Positions 35,156 through 46,860 of a DNA stretch of 64,000 nucleotides are shown here, piece after piece. How positions within the stretch are numbered: the first letter of the stretch is position 1; the number at the start of each line of letters is the position of its first letter. Both the position numbers and the translations under genes were made by a program. Where the stretch lies: NCBI RefSeq assembly GCF_958979055.1, contig NC_084892.1, forward strand, positions 3,427,501-3,491,500. Direction: 5' to 3'. The notes under the pieces are model-generated. The model was given only the letters and a program-made list of their open reading frames with translations, was not told where the DNA came from and searched no databases. Origin of the DNA: Alnus glutinosa. Lineage: Eukaryota > Streptophyta > Magnoliopsida > Fagales > Betulaceae.

Positions 35156-36841
35156 AATATATAAATAATTTCCTTCCCATAAAATCCACATGCACGAAGA
35201 ACATAAATTCTTATTTTTTGCACTACATCAACATGATATTGGGGAAAGGCTTAATCCTGTAAACGGTACGCGTACGGATATTATTGTAAAGTTTGATTGC
35301 TACGTCGCTTTAAGCGCAAGGTAGCTTTCAAGGCAGTCGCAGATCCAAGCCAGTGAGAGGGAAACTACGCCCTTCGCCGGTTACTAAATATACATTGATT
35401 ATGTCAGGGTAAGACTCTTACTTTCGTCAATTTAATTAAATAGATTAATTTTTTTTTTTAATTTTAATTTTTTAATTTTATATTAAATCCATATCGAGTT
35501 TGTGAGTCGTGTCAAAATTGTTAGCTATATATTTGAATAATATTATTTATGTACGTTTTACTTATTATTAACCAATAATAATAAAAAAAATATTATTCAC
35601 AAAATCATCAAACAAGCATGGTTGTTAGGACCAGCCAAACATAGAGGGTGTACGTATCAATACTAGATTTGATTTGATAAGAATTCTAAAAAATGATGTG
35701 AGTCGTGTGGCCACCCTCGCTCTTCTCTAGAAAGGGGTGGTCGGCCATCCATGAAATTAGATGTCCCGTCACCGATAGAATCTCATTAAAAAAAGAAAAA
35801 GACAAAAAAGAAAGGAAAAGAAAAAGCTAATGTGACTGTGCATATTACCCGCTCCTACGTAAAATGAACATATATATGGTCAGCGTTACTCATTTTGTTT
35901 AGCGTGGCATGCTGGTCGAAAACTTCATATTTATTTAATATTTTCGTCTTCAAATATTCGGTTGTCTACAATAACATTTTATTGTTTAATATAGTGTTTT
36001 TGGTGTGTTTCCTACTTTAATCTTATAATATTGCATTATATATTTATATTCAAGAAATTAGTCATTATTTAATGCATGTAGTTGCATAATACATTCATAA
36101 ACTAATATATGTAAAGAAAGAGATCGTTTTCAGCCTGCTTGAATAATTTTTCACCCAGTTGATGTCGGGGAGTAATTTGTCTTCTAAAATGGATTTTTCT
36201 GTGATGTTACTTTCTCTAGCTAATTAATAGCTATTTTATTAATTATTACGTCATTTTCTCTGGCTTCTAGAACAAGTCCACTATAATTAGTTAGCAATTT
36301 GACATTTGAGTACTTGTATTTTTTTTTTTTTTTTTCTAAGAAAAAAAAAATTATAAGCCATTTGAATACTTGCTCGATTTAGGGTCAAAGGAACTTTCAA
36401 AAATGAAAACCGACCGATGTAGTAACGTAGTAAATCACCGCGTGTATTTATGCATGTAAATTGTAATGGTATAGATGAAAGAGTAGGGCTAAAAATATTA
36501 TAATTTTTACTACAAATTAATGTGATAATTTGCATAATATATATTAACAAGTAGCACTTAATTATCACGTCAACTACTAAAATATAGATCGCTACATAGC
36601 GGGTCACATAACACTTATTTTCATTACGTATAGACTATCACGTGAGTATATCCAAATATTATCCAAGAAAAAAAAATGGTACGCAATGGCATAAATAAAA
36701 CGCGTTTTTGGTTTTCAATTGAATTAAAATGTGTTTTTGATGTGAAATAAAGTTTAGAAGCAATTTTTTTTTTTTTTTAAATGGGTTCACATTTAAAAAG
36801 ATTTTTGTGTTTTGAATTATTTATCACTTTTTTTTAAAAAT

Positions 36842-36882
<41 letters not shown>

Positions 36883-37548
36883 ATGAGGCCTAAAGGCCTA
36901 AAGGCCCCTAATTCCTAATAAACGAGTCGTTTGAGATTATTTGCAGAAAAATTTTACAGGGTATGAGAGTGGAGGATTCATATCCAAAAAAGGGGATCAA
37001 ACATGGCATAAGAGATTTATATATATATTTAATAACCAAGCATTATCCCCCGAGAGTTTTATATTGGATTAATAGGTTTGTCCATATCTTGTTAATGATT
37101 CATTTGATATATATGTACAGTGGATATAGATATATGTGAAATGGCGCCGGTGCATTTGACAACGACCTGATTAAACCCTTCTGATAATTCATAATAGCGA
37201 TCGGGTCCAGTTTTCACTGACCTAAGCAATAGATCATTATTAGCTTTGCTTCAACCATTTGAAGCACAGACTTTAATTAATACGATAATCCATAAATCTC
37301 AACTGTACATGTACGTCGTAAATAAGGAAAAATTGTAAAATCAGGAGAGGCAAATAATTTATTTATGTAAAATATAAAATGCTTAAGTTTAATTTAATAA
37401 TTGATAATTTAATACTCTTCTTCGTGTGGGGCCGGGGCTTAAACTTTCTCTTAATAAGTGAGGCCAATACATGTATATTTAATATTTAATTGATCGAAAT
37501 TAGAGGTGAATAACAAATACAAAGTTCGAATTAACTAACATAGTATAT
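35156..37548. other. Gene-free AT-rich spacer
   Basis: Contains a GC-normal stretch at about 35240-35430 that I cannot assign (ACGGTACGCGTACGG, TTTAAGCGCAAGGTAGC). A fragment of the 12085 repeat lies at about 35440-35530. A GGCCACCC/GGGGTGGTCGGCC fragment of the foldback core type is at 35709-35752. A MITE relic is at about 36485-36600, and an (AT)n tract lies at 36845-36878. No gene was found. Confidence 0.5.
36845..36878. repeat. (AT)17 microsatellite
   Basis: Perfect AT dinucleotide tract. Confidence 0.95.
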
Positions 37549-37559
37549 ACTATGTTAAA

Positions 37560-38425
37560 CCAATTAATGTGACACTACTTCTTCTTCTCTCTTCTCTTCT
37601 CTAGAGCCCCTCCCTTGTGAGCATGGTTTTTACCGAGAGGGGGTGGCCTCACGCCTCCCCCTCCCGGTGGTGATTTCTCTCTGGCTCCTCGTGAGTTAAA
37701 GTGTTTTTTGTTCCCCTAGCTAAATCCGATGGTGGTTGACCTTCCCTAGCCTTTTTGGGTTATAGTGGCTTGTTATTTGCTTCTCTTTGTTATTTCTTTC
37801 GTTTTGGCAAGATTGTTCATCTCAAGATGTCTTCTATGGGGGAGTGGCCGAGCCAACGTGTCGTTGACGGAATGATTTTTTGCCGGTTTTTTCACCTTTT
37901 TTTCTTTGATTTTTGGAAGCCAAAACTACACTTCTCCACCGACTTCTGATTGACACGCGCGTGAGGGCGACGCTCCACCTTTTTCAAGCAGTGCATGATG
38001 ACAACCTGTTCTACGGCATCGGATCTTAGTCTGGGTGGTTCCTGTGACGGCGCGTGTCCTACACACGCCGCCGTCCGGCGTCTTTGGCCTCCTTCTCTAC
38101 TGTCGGTAACTTGTTTTTGTGTTTGTGTTATTATCTTCTTTTTCTCCGATCATAGTCTACTTGTATTTGAATCAAATTTTACGGGAATATTTGTTAACTA
38201 ATTGCAAGATCAGCCCTCTTTCTTTAGAGAGTGAGCGTTATTATAAGATAGGCTCAAGTGTCATTCTTGTAAAATTTGTATTTTTGCTCAGGCAGTTGTT
38301 TTATTAAGCCAGATCCTTTTGGCTTAGAGAGTTGGAGGGTCTTGTCCCTTACTTCAAGTTGTAAGCATTTGCGCTGTTTGCAGAATTAATGATAGCACAT
38401 GCTATTTATCCAAAAAAAAAAAAAC
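37560..38425 (+). mobile_element. Poly(A)-tailed retroposon without visible reverse transcriptase, copy 1
   Basis: About 865 bp bounded by the direct repeat ACTATGTTAAA (37549-37559 and 38426-38436). It ends in a 12-base A-run, as expected of a target-primed insertion. Near its 5' end is GGTGGCCTCACGCCTCC followed by CCTCCCGG, also present in the element at 47799. It is GC-richer than its surroundings. Short frames exist but resemble no protein I know and are not shared with copy 2. Either a LINE derivative that has lost its ORFs or a retroposed transcript family. Confidence 0.65.
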
Positions 38426-38436
38426 ACTATGTTAAA

Positions 38437-39296
38437 GTTAAACCATCGTTTATTCCAATAACTTATCTTTTAAAATAAGGTGATTTAACATTTAATTAAT
38501 AGTCTAGCGGAGTATATATTTATTGTATTGAATTGCATATGATTGCATTTATTACATTGTGTGATATTAATTTATAGATAAATTATATGGTGTAATAACC
38601 ATGGCAATGTAGAAAATGCGAGTCTTTATAATTAAGTAATTTCCAAATGCCAGCTAATTTAATCAATACTTTTCTTGACAAAGTTGTAATGAAAATTGAA
38701 TCGTTCACTAACACACTGTTCACTTGATGATTATGCTAAGATTAAACCATGCGATATATATATATATATATATATATATATGCTTGTATGTTTGTCTGGA
38801 TGGAGAAGAGCCTTCAATTCCCTCACAATTTCCCAGCAAATTAATTAAAAAATTTCAGTCAACCTTGCAAGATTTACCCCTCTATTTATCTAGCTAGCTA
38901 ATCTTTGGTGGCAACAGACTTTCAAGATACGAAAAATCTCAATATATAATTATATCTGGAAAATAAAATACATGCTAGATATATATATATATTCATCAGC
39001 TGCATGTCAACAAAATTCTTTTCATTTGAATATATCTTATTTTATTGCTTATGTAAATTTAGTACATGTGTATGCATGCCGCATGCCTTTAGATTTAGTT
39101 GTTAATTGTGTATGTATATATATTTAAAGTCAAAACATGCGATGGAATCATATTCCTTGTTTGGTGGGCATTCAACTGTGAAAGATGACTCTACAACTGC
39201 CTGCAGTGTGTTTATTCACAAATAATACGTAATCCGGTCGGCGGTCAATATTGATGCTTGTTTGGATGATCGATTGAAAGGTTAAGTAGACTTTTA
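38437..39296. other. Gene-free AT-rich spacer
   Basis: Contains an (AT)n tract at 38754-38781. No coding region or clear element. Confidence 0.4.
38754..38781. repeat. (AT)n microsatellite
   Basis: AT dinucleotide tract of 28 bases. Confidence 0.9.
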
Positions 39297-39840
39297 GGCT
39301 TCGTTTGGTTCGCGAAATAATTAAGTTCTTAGAATGGAATGATTATTCCATTGGAATAACTATTTCTTTATTTGATAGAGACCTATTCTTTGGAATAGCT
39401 ATTACGTGGTAATAACTATTCCCTTAACGAATAGAAGTAACTATTTCTCTCATTTTTTAGAAAAATAGCTATTCCTATCGAAATAGACAACATTTTAAAA
39501 AAACAAACAAACAAAAAAAACAAAAACAAATTTTTCTTTAATTTTTTCAAACTAAACTTAAAAAAAATAATTCAAAAAAAAAAGAATTTAGTTTAGATCT
39601 ATCACCCACAAATCTAATGTCCAATATTTATTTAATTTTTTTTAAAAGATTTGAGTTTTTTTTTTAAAAAAAAAAATTATGTGAATTTTTTAGTAATTCT
39701 GGGTCAATTCTAATTGTAGTATATATGTTGTCACTAAACTAAAGAATTAGAATAATTATTCCATTCCATTTATTTCTCATTCCCAGTAATAACTATTCAT
39801 TTATCTAATGGAATACCCATTCCGCGAACCAAACGAGGCC
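39297..39840. mobile_element. Tourist-like (PIF/Harbinger) MITE, 544 bp
   Basis: Terminal inverted repeats GGCTTCGTTTGGTTCGCG (left) and, in complement at the right, GGCCTCGTTTGGTTCGCGG. Both sides are flanked by TTA (39294-39296 and 39841-39843), the PIF/Harbinger target site. Subterminal GGAATAACTATT units repeat in both arms. No transposase is encoded. Confidence 0.9.
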
Positions 39841-39843
39841 TTA

Positions 39844-41412
39844 GTTATTTGTTTCTATATCAATTTACTCAACCCATCTAATGAATCATCCTTAATTATA
39901 TACAGTTAGATCATATGTTTGTATAATTAGAAAAAAAGAAGGAAAAAAAAAAGATCATATGTTTGTATAAATTTATCGAACACTAACCCATGTGATCATC
40001 AGAATTATGTGGTTTGAAGGAACAAATTCTTTAATTCTTGCAAATATAATGTGTAAAAAGATAATTGGATGGTATATATAGATAGCTAGAACTTAATTAT
40101 AGAGTTTAAATCATAAATAATATAAACATGCTCGATCGCTTTCTCTTTATTTTTTTTTTTTGGGTGTTCTGTGCATTCTTTGAAAATGAGCTTTCTATAT
40201 ATATCCGTCATGATCATCGATAGACGTACGTGTACAAATTAAGATTTAGTTATAGCTAGAGATCTGTCTTAATGTCTAGTCAAAGATCTCTATGAATATA
40301 ACATAACCATTTAAAAAGCATGTCATTATGGTTCTCACTCTCTCTCTCTCTCTCTCTTACTTGGATTATAAGAAATTCTATTAATACAGGCTATTATATT
40401 TTAATATTGACATTAATTTATCATCATTTTCGCAAATATTTTTAAAAACGTATGTGACAATTACATGCTTATTAAAAATGTAATGGGAATCACATACTCT
40501 AAAAAACGTATGTCAATTTAATATATTGAATTAGAGAAATTTATTTCAACTCAATTTAGAGGAAAACTCTGTCTCTCGATCTACGAAATATACACTTCAA
40601 AACTCTAGAAATATCATAGTGTTGAGTAGTACACACATAAGTGAAAAATAATTAAGTCCGACATTGAAAACACTCAAACATATATATCATACAAATGAGG
40701 ATTAATATAACATAATTGGGCATATATAATGGTGTCCTTCTTTTTGTAGTCCTTATGGGTTGATCAGTAGTGTCATAGTATATTATATTATGGTACCATT
40801 TAAAAACTCTCTAAGATATCAATCTCCTCAACAGTAGTATCATATATATATAGTCGACGAATTAACACAACTTCTCTATATGGTGAACTCTCATAGGGTT
40901 CTTGGTATTTTGTTATCCTTACATGGTAGACTGGTCTAAAGAAACGCATAGCTTGCATGTTTTTTTTTTTTTTTTTTTTTTGAGGTTTTTTAATTTCCTG
41001 ATCGAGCTGTTGGAGGTTTTGGACTTGGACTATATATATATATACATGCATGCCTCCGAGTGCATGCACTAAAGTCTGAAGTCAACTCGATCGATCTTTT
41101 ACACCTACTTTCCACTAATCTCTTTAACTTTTTGTGTCACCATTAGAATAATAAATATATTTCGTGAACTGCATGCGGATAATGGCCGGTGATGCAAGTT
41201 GAGTAGTCTTTATAGATAATTATATAGACAAGTGCAAGTGGGAAACTAATTACATTGGTTGAGCCTCGATCTGTTCTTGCAACAGCTAGCCCATCAATTA
41301 CAAGGGCCACTCTAGCTAATTGACAGCATCCTCGATCTGATGGTCCATATCCACTCCACCTAAGCCCTAGTTTTCTCCCCTACCCTTCCACAACGGTAAC
41401 ATATATTATACC
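39844..41412. other. Gene-free spacer
   Basis: AT-rich with a short CT tract (about 40338-40358), a T-run near 40960-40981 and RY-type CATGCATG/TGCATGCA motifs at 41044-41068. From about 41080 the sequence is more complex and less repetitive, but no gene was recognised. Confidence 0.4.
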
Positions 41413-41600
41413 TAAAGCTCTAGTTTATCTGGTAGCAGCTGCATGTCACTGTCAGTAAGGCCGGCAATGACGATAATTGATAGAGGATGTCTCTCGGAGT
41501 CTGACTGATCAGGTGGGGATCGGAATTCGGAATTGCCATTGGGAAGCTTATAATCTGCAACCGCGTATATGTATCCATACATAGAAAGATATGCATTCAC
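41412..41600 (-). other. Unassigned 62-residue frame in a complex stretch
   Basis: This minus-strand frame (MNAYLSMYGYIYAVADYK...) lies in the only part of the 17-kb gene-free block with gene-like base texture. It has no signal peptide and matches no family I recognise. It may be chance, or an exon of an unrecognised short or broken gene. Confidence 0.15.
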
Positions 41601-41612
41601 ATTTGCTGAATG

Positions 41613-41613
41613 A

Positions 41614-41636
<23 letters not shown>
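41613..41636. repeat. (AT)n microsatellite followed by T-run
   Basis: AT tract of 24 bases running into a T-run that ends near 41650. Confidence 0.9.
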
Positions 41637-41650
<14 letters not shown>

Positions 41651-41802
41651 CTTTTTAGCTCTATCTTATTTTATTTTTTAAAAATAAAAATATTAACAAA
41701 CAACTAATCAAAACAATCAAAATTACTTTCATTCTTATGTCACATAAAACAACTTTTACTTGTATATTACATCATAAAACCATTTCACACAAAAGAAAAA
41801 AA

Positions 41803-42613
41803 GATTAAACATCTTATTGGTATCTGTGGTTTGGCAACTTTATTTTTTGCTCCCTGTGCTTTTATTTGTATCACAAATGGTACATGTGCTATAGAAAAAG
41901 ATGGAGATGGTACCTCCGTCCATTTTTTTTGTCCAAAACTAACATCTAGTCGTGTCATCAAACAGGTGTCGATGTAATAATGTGACACCTGTCCCCAAAT
42001 GCAACGTTAGCGCTGACGTGGCTACCATATTTTGTTTTTATTTTGAAGGATTTAAAAATTTTATTTTGAAGGATTTAAAAAAAATAAAATAAAAAATTGT
42101 AAGGGTGGCTGAGGGCCACAGTGGCCACCCCCATTTTGGTCAACCCCAGCCACCCCCAATGCCAGTTTTGGGGGTGGCAGAGGGCCACAATGGCCACCCC
42201 CATTTTGGCCAACCCCAGCCACTCCCAATGCTAGTTTTGGGGGTGGCCGAGCCACATTCGAGGGCCAAAACCTCTTCTTCTTTTTTATTATTTATTTTTT
42301 ATTTTTGACTTTAGCCGTTGGGGGCCGCCCTACAAATTTTATTTTATTTTTTTTTTAAAAAAAAATCCTTAAAAAAAAAAGGTAGCCACATCAACGCTGA
42401 CGTGGCGCTGACGTTGCATTTGGGAACAAGTGTCACATTATTACATCGACACATGTTCAATGACATAGCCAGACGTTAGTTTTGTACGGAAAAATTGACG
42501 GAGGTACTATTTCCGCCTTTTTTTCATAGCACAAATACTATCTATGATATAAATGAAAGTACATAGAACAAAAAATGAAGTTGTCAAATTATAGGTATCA
42601 ATAAGGTGTTTAA
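41803..42613. mobile_element. Long foldback element with duplicated GC core
   Basis: About 810 bp with arms near 250-300 bases. The ends read TTAAACATCTTATTGGTA (left) and, in complement at the right, TTAAACACCTTATTGATA. The arms share GTCGATGTAATAATGTGACA and GCAACGT-AGCGC-GACGT motifs in opposite orientation. The core (about 42100-42260) contains GGGTGGC/GCCACCC units as a 69-base tandem pair (copies from 42112 and 42181). The edges are A-rich and any target duplication is unclear. It resembles a non-autonomous Mutator-type element. Confidence 0.8.
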
Positions 42614-42767
42614 AAAAAACAAAAAAAAAAATCTAAAATCGTTGACAAAAAGAACATCTTTTATCGTATGTTGCATGATGGTTTCTTTTTGCTTAATTAC
42701 GTATGGAATGATTTTGGCTTGCTTTTAGTGAAAAAACTATTAGAGTTTTTTTTTTTTTTCCTCAAAA

Positions 42768-42950
42768 AGAGAAATATTATATACAACACATTTATCCCAG
42801 TTTAATTTTATTCTAGGATGCTAATGTGACAAGGTCTAATAACCCTTGTATAAAAAATAAAATAAAATAAAAAAAAAGGCCACTAGATCCTGCGACATTG
42901 GGATAAACGTGAAATAAAAGTATGGTGTATAACATTATTCGCACTAAAAT
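42768..42950. mobile_element. MITE copy, 'GAAATNNTATTTACAACAT' family
   Basis: The left end GAGAAATATTATATACAACAC and TTTATCCCA are mirrored on the right by TGGGATAAACGTGAAATAAAAG and GGTGTATAACATTATTC. The centre holds an A-rich run. Confidence 0.6.
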
Positions 42951-43396
42951 TATTAGTGAAGATTGTAATATGCAAAATGTTAAATACTACAATCTCATTA
43001 CATTCATTACGATGATTTAACAATGCCATCTTGGATCAATCGTAGTTAAAAATTAAAAAATAAAAAATGAATAGGTACTGTAACATCAAATTATTAAAAT
43101 ATAAATTAAATGATTAATGAATGGTCCTTCATTTATTTTTTTTACAAAAAACACTAGCTTCACCTTTAAGTTTTGCACATAAAGATCTTTAATAGTATTT
43201 TTTTTTTTTTAATTTTTTTTTTTGTACGGAAAGCAAGCCAAGCTCGTCGAAATATATGACATATTTTTGTTTGAACATAAACATTTTCCAAGTGCTAATT
43301 AATGCCTTTTATTCATATCAATAATTAATTGCTGAACCGTTGGTTGTTGGCCAGATAAATTACAAAGTAAGAAAATCGTGACAATGAATTCTCTCA

Positions 43397-43573
43397 GAGA
43401 ATTGATAGAGAGGAGACGTTTAACCGTTCATCTTCTCCTTTTTAATATAAAAAAATTAATTTCAATAAAAAAAAAAAAAAAAAACAACAACAACAACAAA
43501 AAATTATATTTTTATTTTTAAAATTAATTTTTTTATATTAAAAGGGGAGAGAAGACTGTTAATCAATTCTCAT
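43397..43573. mobile_element. MITE with long inverted arms
   Basis: GAGAATTGAT and CTTTTTAATATAAAAAAATT on the left are mirrored by AATTTTTTTATATTAAAAG and ATCAATTCTC on the right. The loop is an A-run followed by (CAA)n. Confidence 0.7.
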
Positions 43574-43705
43574 TTTCTTGAAGTCTAAGAGGATAGATGA
43601 TGCACCCTCGCCCTAGCTATGACAGAGATTCCTAGTTTCCTACAGTTTCGACTTTTAGAAAAAGTCAACGATAGCATGCTAGTCAGAAAAAGTTGGGAAA
43701 TGCTT

Positions 43706-44517
43706 AAAATAAATGATAAAATAACCCATAAGTACTTGTCTTTTAAGCCGATTAAATTTTATTTTCTATCACATGTAATATTTGAGTTAGAGGTAAAAAC
43801 TCAATTGGTACTTATTAAAGAATGCAAGAAGTCATCAGCAAAACACAAGTCCCAGCAAAAAAGACATCTAAGCAGAACACCACAAATCACAGCAAGCCAT
43901 ACCTAGCCATCCATCTGGTCAAGCCATTCCTCAACTCATACGACCATGTTATTAACCTTTAATTTATTTCTTTGTACCATGGTCTTTACCCTGTTATTAA
44001 ATCTATATATTAGACTACTTTGTAATCAAGCATGTAATTAGCAACAATGTAATCCTTAATTTTTTCATGTATTTTTCCTCTTCTCCTTCCTTGCTGCTTG
44101 TGTGTGTGTGTGTTGGGTTTTGGCTCTTGGGAGTGGTTCAACCACCCCCAAGGGCCAAAATCCAACAATTTTTTATTGTTTTATTTTATTTTTGTCATGG
44201 GGTGGCTGAACCACCCCCCTAGACTGGCCAAGGGGGTGGCTGCCACCCCTCTTCTTCCTTTTTTTTTTTTTTTAAAAAAAAAAAATTATTATTATTATTT
44301 TTTTAATTTTAATTAATTTTTTATTTTTTTATATTGTGCCACGTGTCAATCTCAGCGGTTGACACGTGACAGACCGTTAAATTTTAGACGAAAAATCTAA
44401 CAAAAGTACCAACTGGGTTTTTACCTCTAACTTAGGTACTACATGTGATACAAAATAAAACTCAGGTACTAAATTTAAAATGACTTAAAACTCAAGTATT
44501 AATAGGATATTTAACCC
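43706..44517. mobile_element. Foldback element with GC core, left arm disrupted
   Basis: The left arm (about 43706-43816) and right arm (about 44395-44517) are inverted copies sharing TTTTATTTTNTATCACATGTA and GTTAGAGGTAAAAAC. The core has GGTTCAACCACCCCC, GGGGTGGCTGAACCACC and AAGGGGGTGGCTGCCACCCC set in A/T runs. An ACGTGTCAA/TTGACACGTG palindrome on the right (near 44341-44367) has no left partner. About 280 bp of unrelated sequence (43817-44097) fills that place and is probably an insertion. Confidence 0.75.
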
Positions 44518-45799
44518 TAAAATAAAGGGTTAAATGCCTTTTGTAACATACAATAATGGTCATTATCAAATGGTTGCTTCAATTTATTTATTTATTTTTT
44601 TTTTAAAATGATACTTGTCGTTAATCGAAATACCTATTTAATATTCTTGTTCAAATTTCGTCTAATTTTTAGACGTAAATCCAAGTCACCCGCTTAAAAT
44701 AATAAAAATTGTAACGCATGTCTCGTGTGCCACATATTTTAGCCAAATCAGTATATATATATTGCCCATATTTCCCAAAAATAAGATAAACAATTAGAGA
44801 CTGACACTCTTTATATGTTGGGGGGTAAAGAAATCTACAGGATTTTATGATTAAAAATACAATTGGGGATAGACATTTTAGTGTAAAAAAATTGAGAATT
44901 TGTTTTAGATAACGAGCTTAAAAGTCTTTTTAGTAGATAAAAAGTTATGCCAAGTAAAAAATAATCTATTTGGTAAAAAATTTAAAAAGCATTTTTTTTT
45001 TTTTTAAAAAAAAAAAAAAACTTTTTTTTATTCTAAAAAGCCCAAAACTGCAATTTGAGATAAGCCTAAAAATAAAGCTTTTCTTATAGGCTTTGAGTTT
45101 CACATTACAAAGATGCCCAAATTTTGAAGGTTTAATGGTGTCCTATATGGTAGAATATCCCTCATCGAAATAGTCCCTTAATATATAATGGGCATTTTTT
45201 TATTTGTTCATGTTGTACTCTTAATTTGTACAGCCCTCTCAGTCTATCACAGCCTCCTCCACCCAACGGAGAAACAAAAAATAATGTCAATATTTTATTT
45301 TTTTTATATAGATAATGTCAATATTTTACAACTACCTTAAATTAATACTTGAAAGAGGATAATTAAGGAAAAAGAAAAACAATCTGTTGCTTCCAACTTA
45401 TGAGTCTATGAACCGTGGCTAACCCCTAAGCTCAAGTAGGCAAAGTTTTTCCAAAAAATAATAAAAAAAAAAGTTAGGCAAAGTTTAGACCGTGGCTAAC
45501 CCAAAAGCTTGCTCGGTGGATTAAGATCGTTTATAATTATTTGATTAGATTTGAAAGAATTAGAACAGGTAATTATGAGTGACTATTTATGAAATTTTTT
45601 TGATTAGATATTTAGTTGGACAACCTAATTTTTATTTTGTCAAGTAAATTTTATAAGTAATTTTTTGCAAACACTTATAAATTCTCTTAAATTTAAACAA
45701 ATAATTATAAATTACTCGAATAAGATTGATTAGACCGTGGCTATCCCAACCGGAGGCGTCGAGTACTAGTTCTCTTTATTCTGTAACAATCATTTGCAG

Positions 45800-45802
<3 letters not shown>
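44518..45802. other. Gene-free AT-rich spacer
   Basis: Many A and T runs. The phrase GACCGTGGCTA(A/T)CCC occurs near 45413, 45488 and 45732, hinting at a local duplication. I see no gene. Confidence 0.4.
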
Positions 45803-45859
<57 letters not shown>

Positions 45860-45955
45860 GTGTGGACAAGTTTACACAATAAGGGGAGAGGAAATTCGAT
45901 TAAGAACTCCACTTTATGAGATATGATCTTCAATCGATTGGGCTACCTTGAAGAT
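45803..45955 (-). mobile_element. tRNA-derived SINE with 53-base poly(A) tail
   Basis: Read on the minus strand: AAGGTAGCCCAATCGATTGA (A-box region), then TGGAGTTCTTAATCGAATTTCC (degenerate B box), a short body with TTGTGTAAACTTGTCC, and a 53-base A tail (the T-run at 45803-45855). Order and spacing are those of a plant tRNA-derived SINE. CATTTGCAGAGA before and CATTCACAGGGA after may be a diverged target duplication. The long tail suggests a fairly young insertion. Confidence 0.75.
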
Positions 45956-46276
45956 AGACATTCACAGGGATGATGAGCCAAACTTATGAATTTAGGTGGC
46001 TTTTGATAAGGTTGAGTGGAAAGTCGTCTTTTGCAAATTTGACTACCAATGGCACACCAAAATATTTAATAAAATTAAATGCTGTTTTGACCCTTTTTAG
46101 GACAAACTTTCCTGAATTATTTTATTTATTTTTTTTTTTTTTTGGGTGGCGTGGGGGGAGAATTTCAATGAAACGGCAAGGTGATTCATATATAAAACAT
46201 AAATAAAAAAAATGTTGAACTGGCAAGGTTCACCAAAAATTCAATCCTTAAATAGTAGTCATTTGCAGGATGATAA

Positions 46277-46508
46277 GGGCTCGTTTGTGTGTTTAATTTT
46301 TTTCTTTTCTTTTTTTGTTGGTATTTACTATATTTAAAATTGTGAATATTGAGAAAATTTGTTTTTAAAAATTATGTTTGGATGGTTTATAGAACATGAA
46401 ACAACATTAAAAAAATTTAGATAAAACTTGAGTAGAATTTTGATTTCAAAAATCAAACCAAACCTGTTTTCCAAAAACAAAAAAAATATGAATTACCCAA
46501 ACATGCCC
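46277..46508. mobile_element. Tourist-like MITE, 232 bp
   Basis: Begins GGGCTCGTTTGTGTG and ends CCCAAACATGCCC, imperfect inverted repeats. It is flanked by TAA on both sides (46274-46276 and 46509-46511). The interior is AT-rich and non-coding. Confidence 0.75.
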
Positions 46509-46534
46509 TAAGTAATGGGGCTATCCAGTAGAGA

Positions 46535-46694
46535 AGTCATCTTTTGTCATAATTATTCATAATGTTGATGTAGTAGCCCTAGCAACTAATTCTTAGATCA
46601 ATTTTTATTATTTAAAAAAAAAAAATTGAGAATTTGTTGATATTGTCATATCCGCATTGTGAAATTAAAATATGATTTTTAATATTTCTCTTAA
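46535..46694. mobile_element. MITE copy, 'GAAATNNTATTTACAACAT' family
   Basis: Contains TTCATAATGTTGATGTAGTAG and, on the right, GCATTGTGAAATTAAAATATG with TTTTTAATATTTCTCTT, mirrored as in the copies at 27523, 34982 and 42768. Confidence 0.45.
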
Positions 46695-46754
46695 TAAAAT
46701 TACACCCTACCTAGTCCACTTAACCTTTATAAGGTCATAGTTCTTAAATGTTGT

Positions 46755-46860
46755 TAGGATTTCGGAGTACTATGAATTTTACTTCAAGTCTCTTACAAAC
46801 TGACATGACATTTCACGTGGTACTTATCATATCAACTACTAAACAATTAAAATGAAAAAA
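46755..46860. mobile_element. MITE relic, 'GGAGTACTATGAATTTTACT' family
   Basis: CGGAGTACTATGAATTTTAC is followed by CTTACAAACTGACATGACA and TATCAACTACTAAACAATTA. The same order occurs at 47645-47735, 36485-36600 and 17935-18050. AT-rich and non-coding. Confidence 0.5.

Noticed and set aside
42061-42308. Pro/Gly-rich repeated frames on both strands
   Set aside because: They translate the 69-base tandem repeat of the foldback core.
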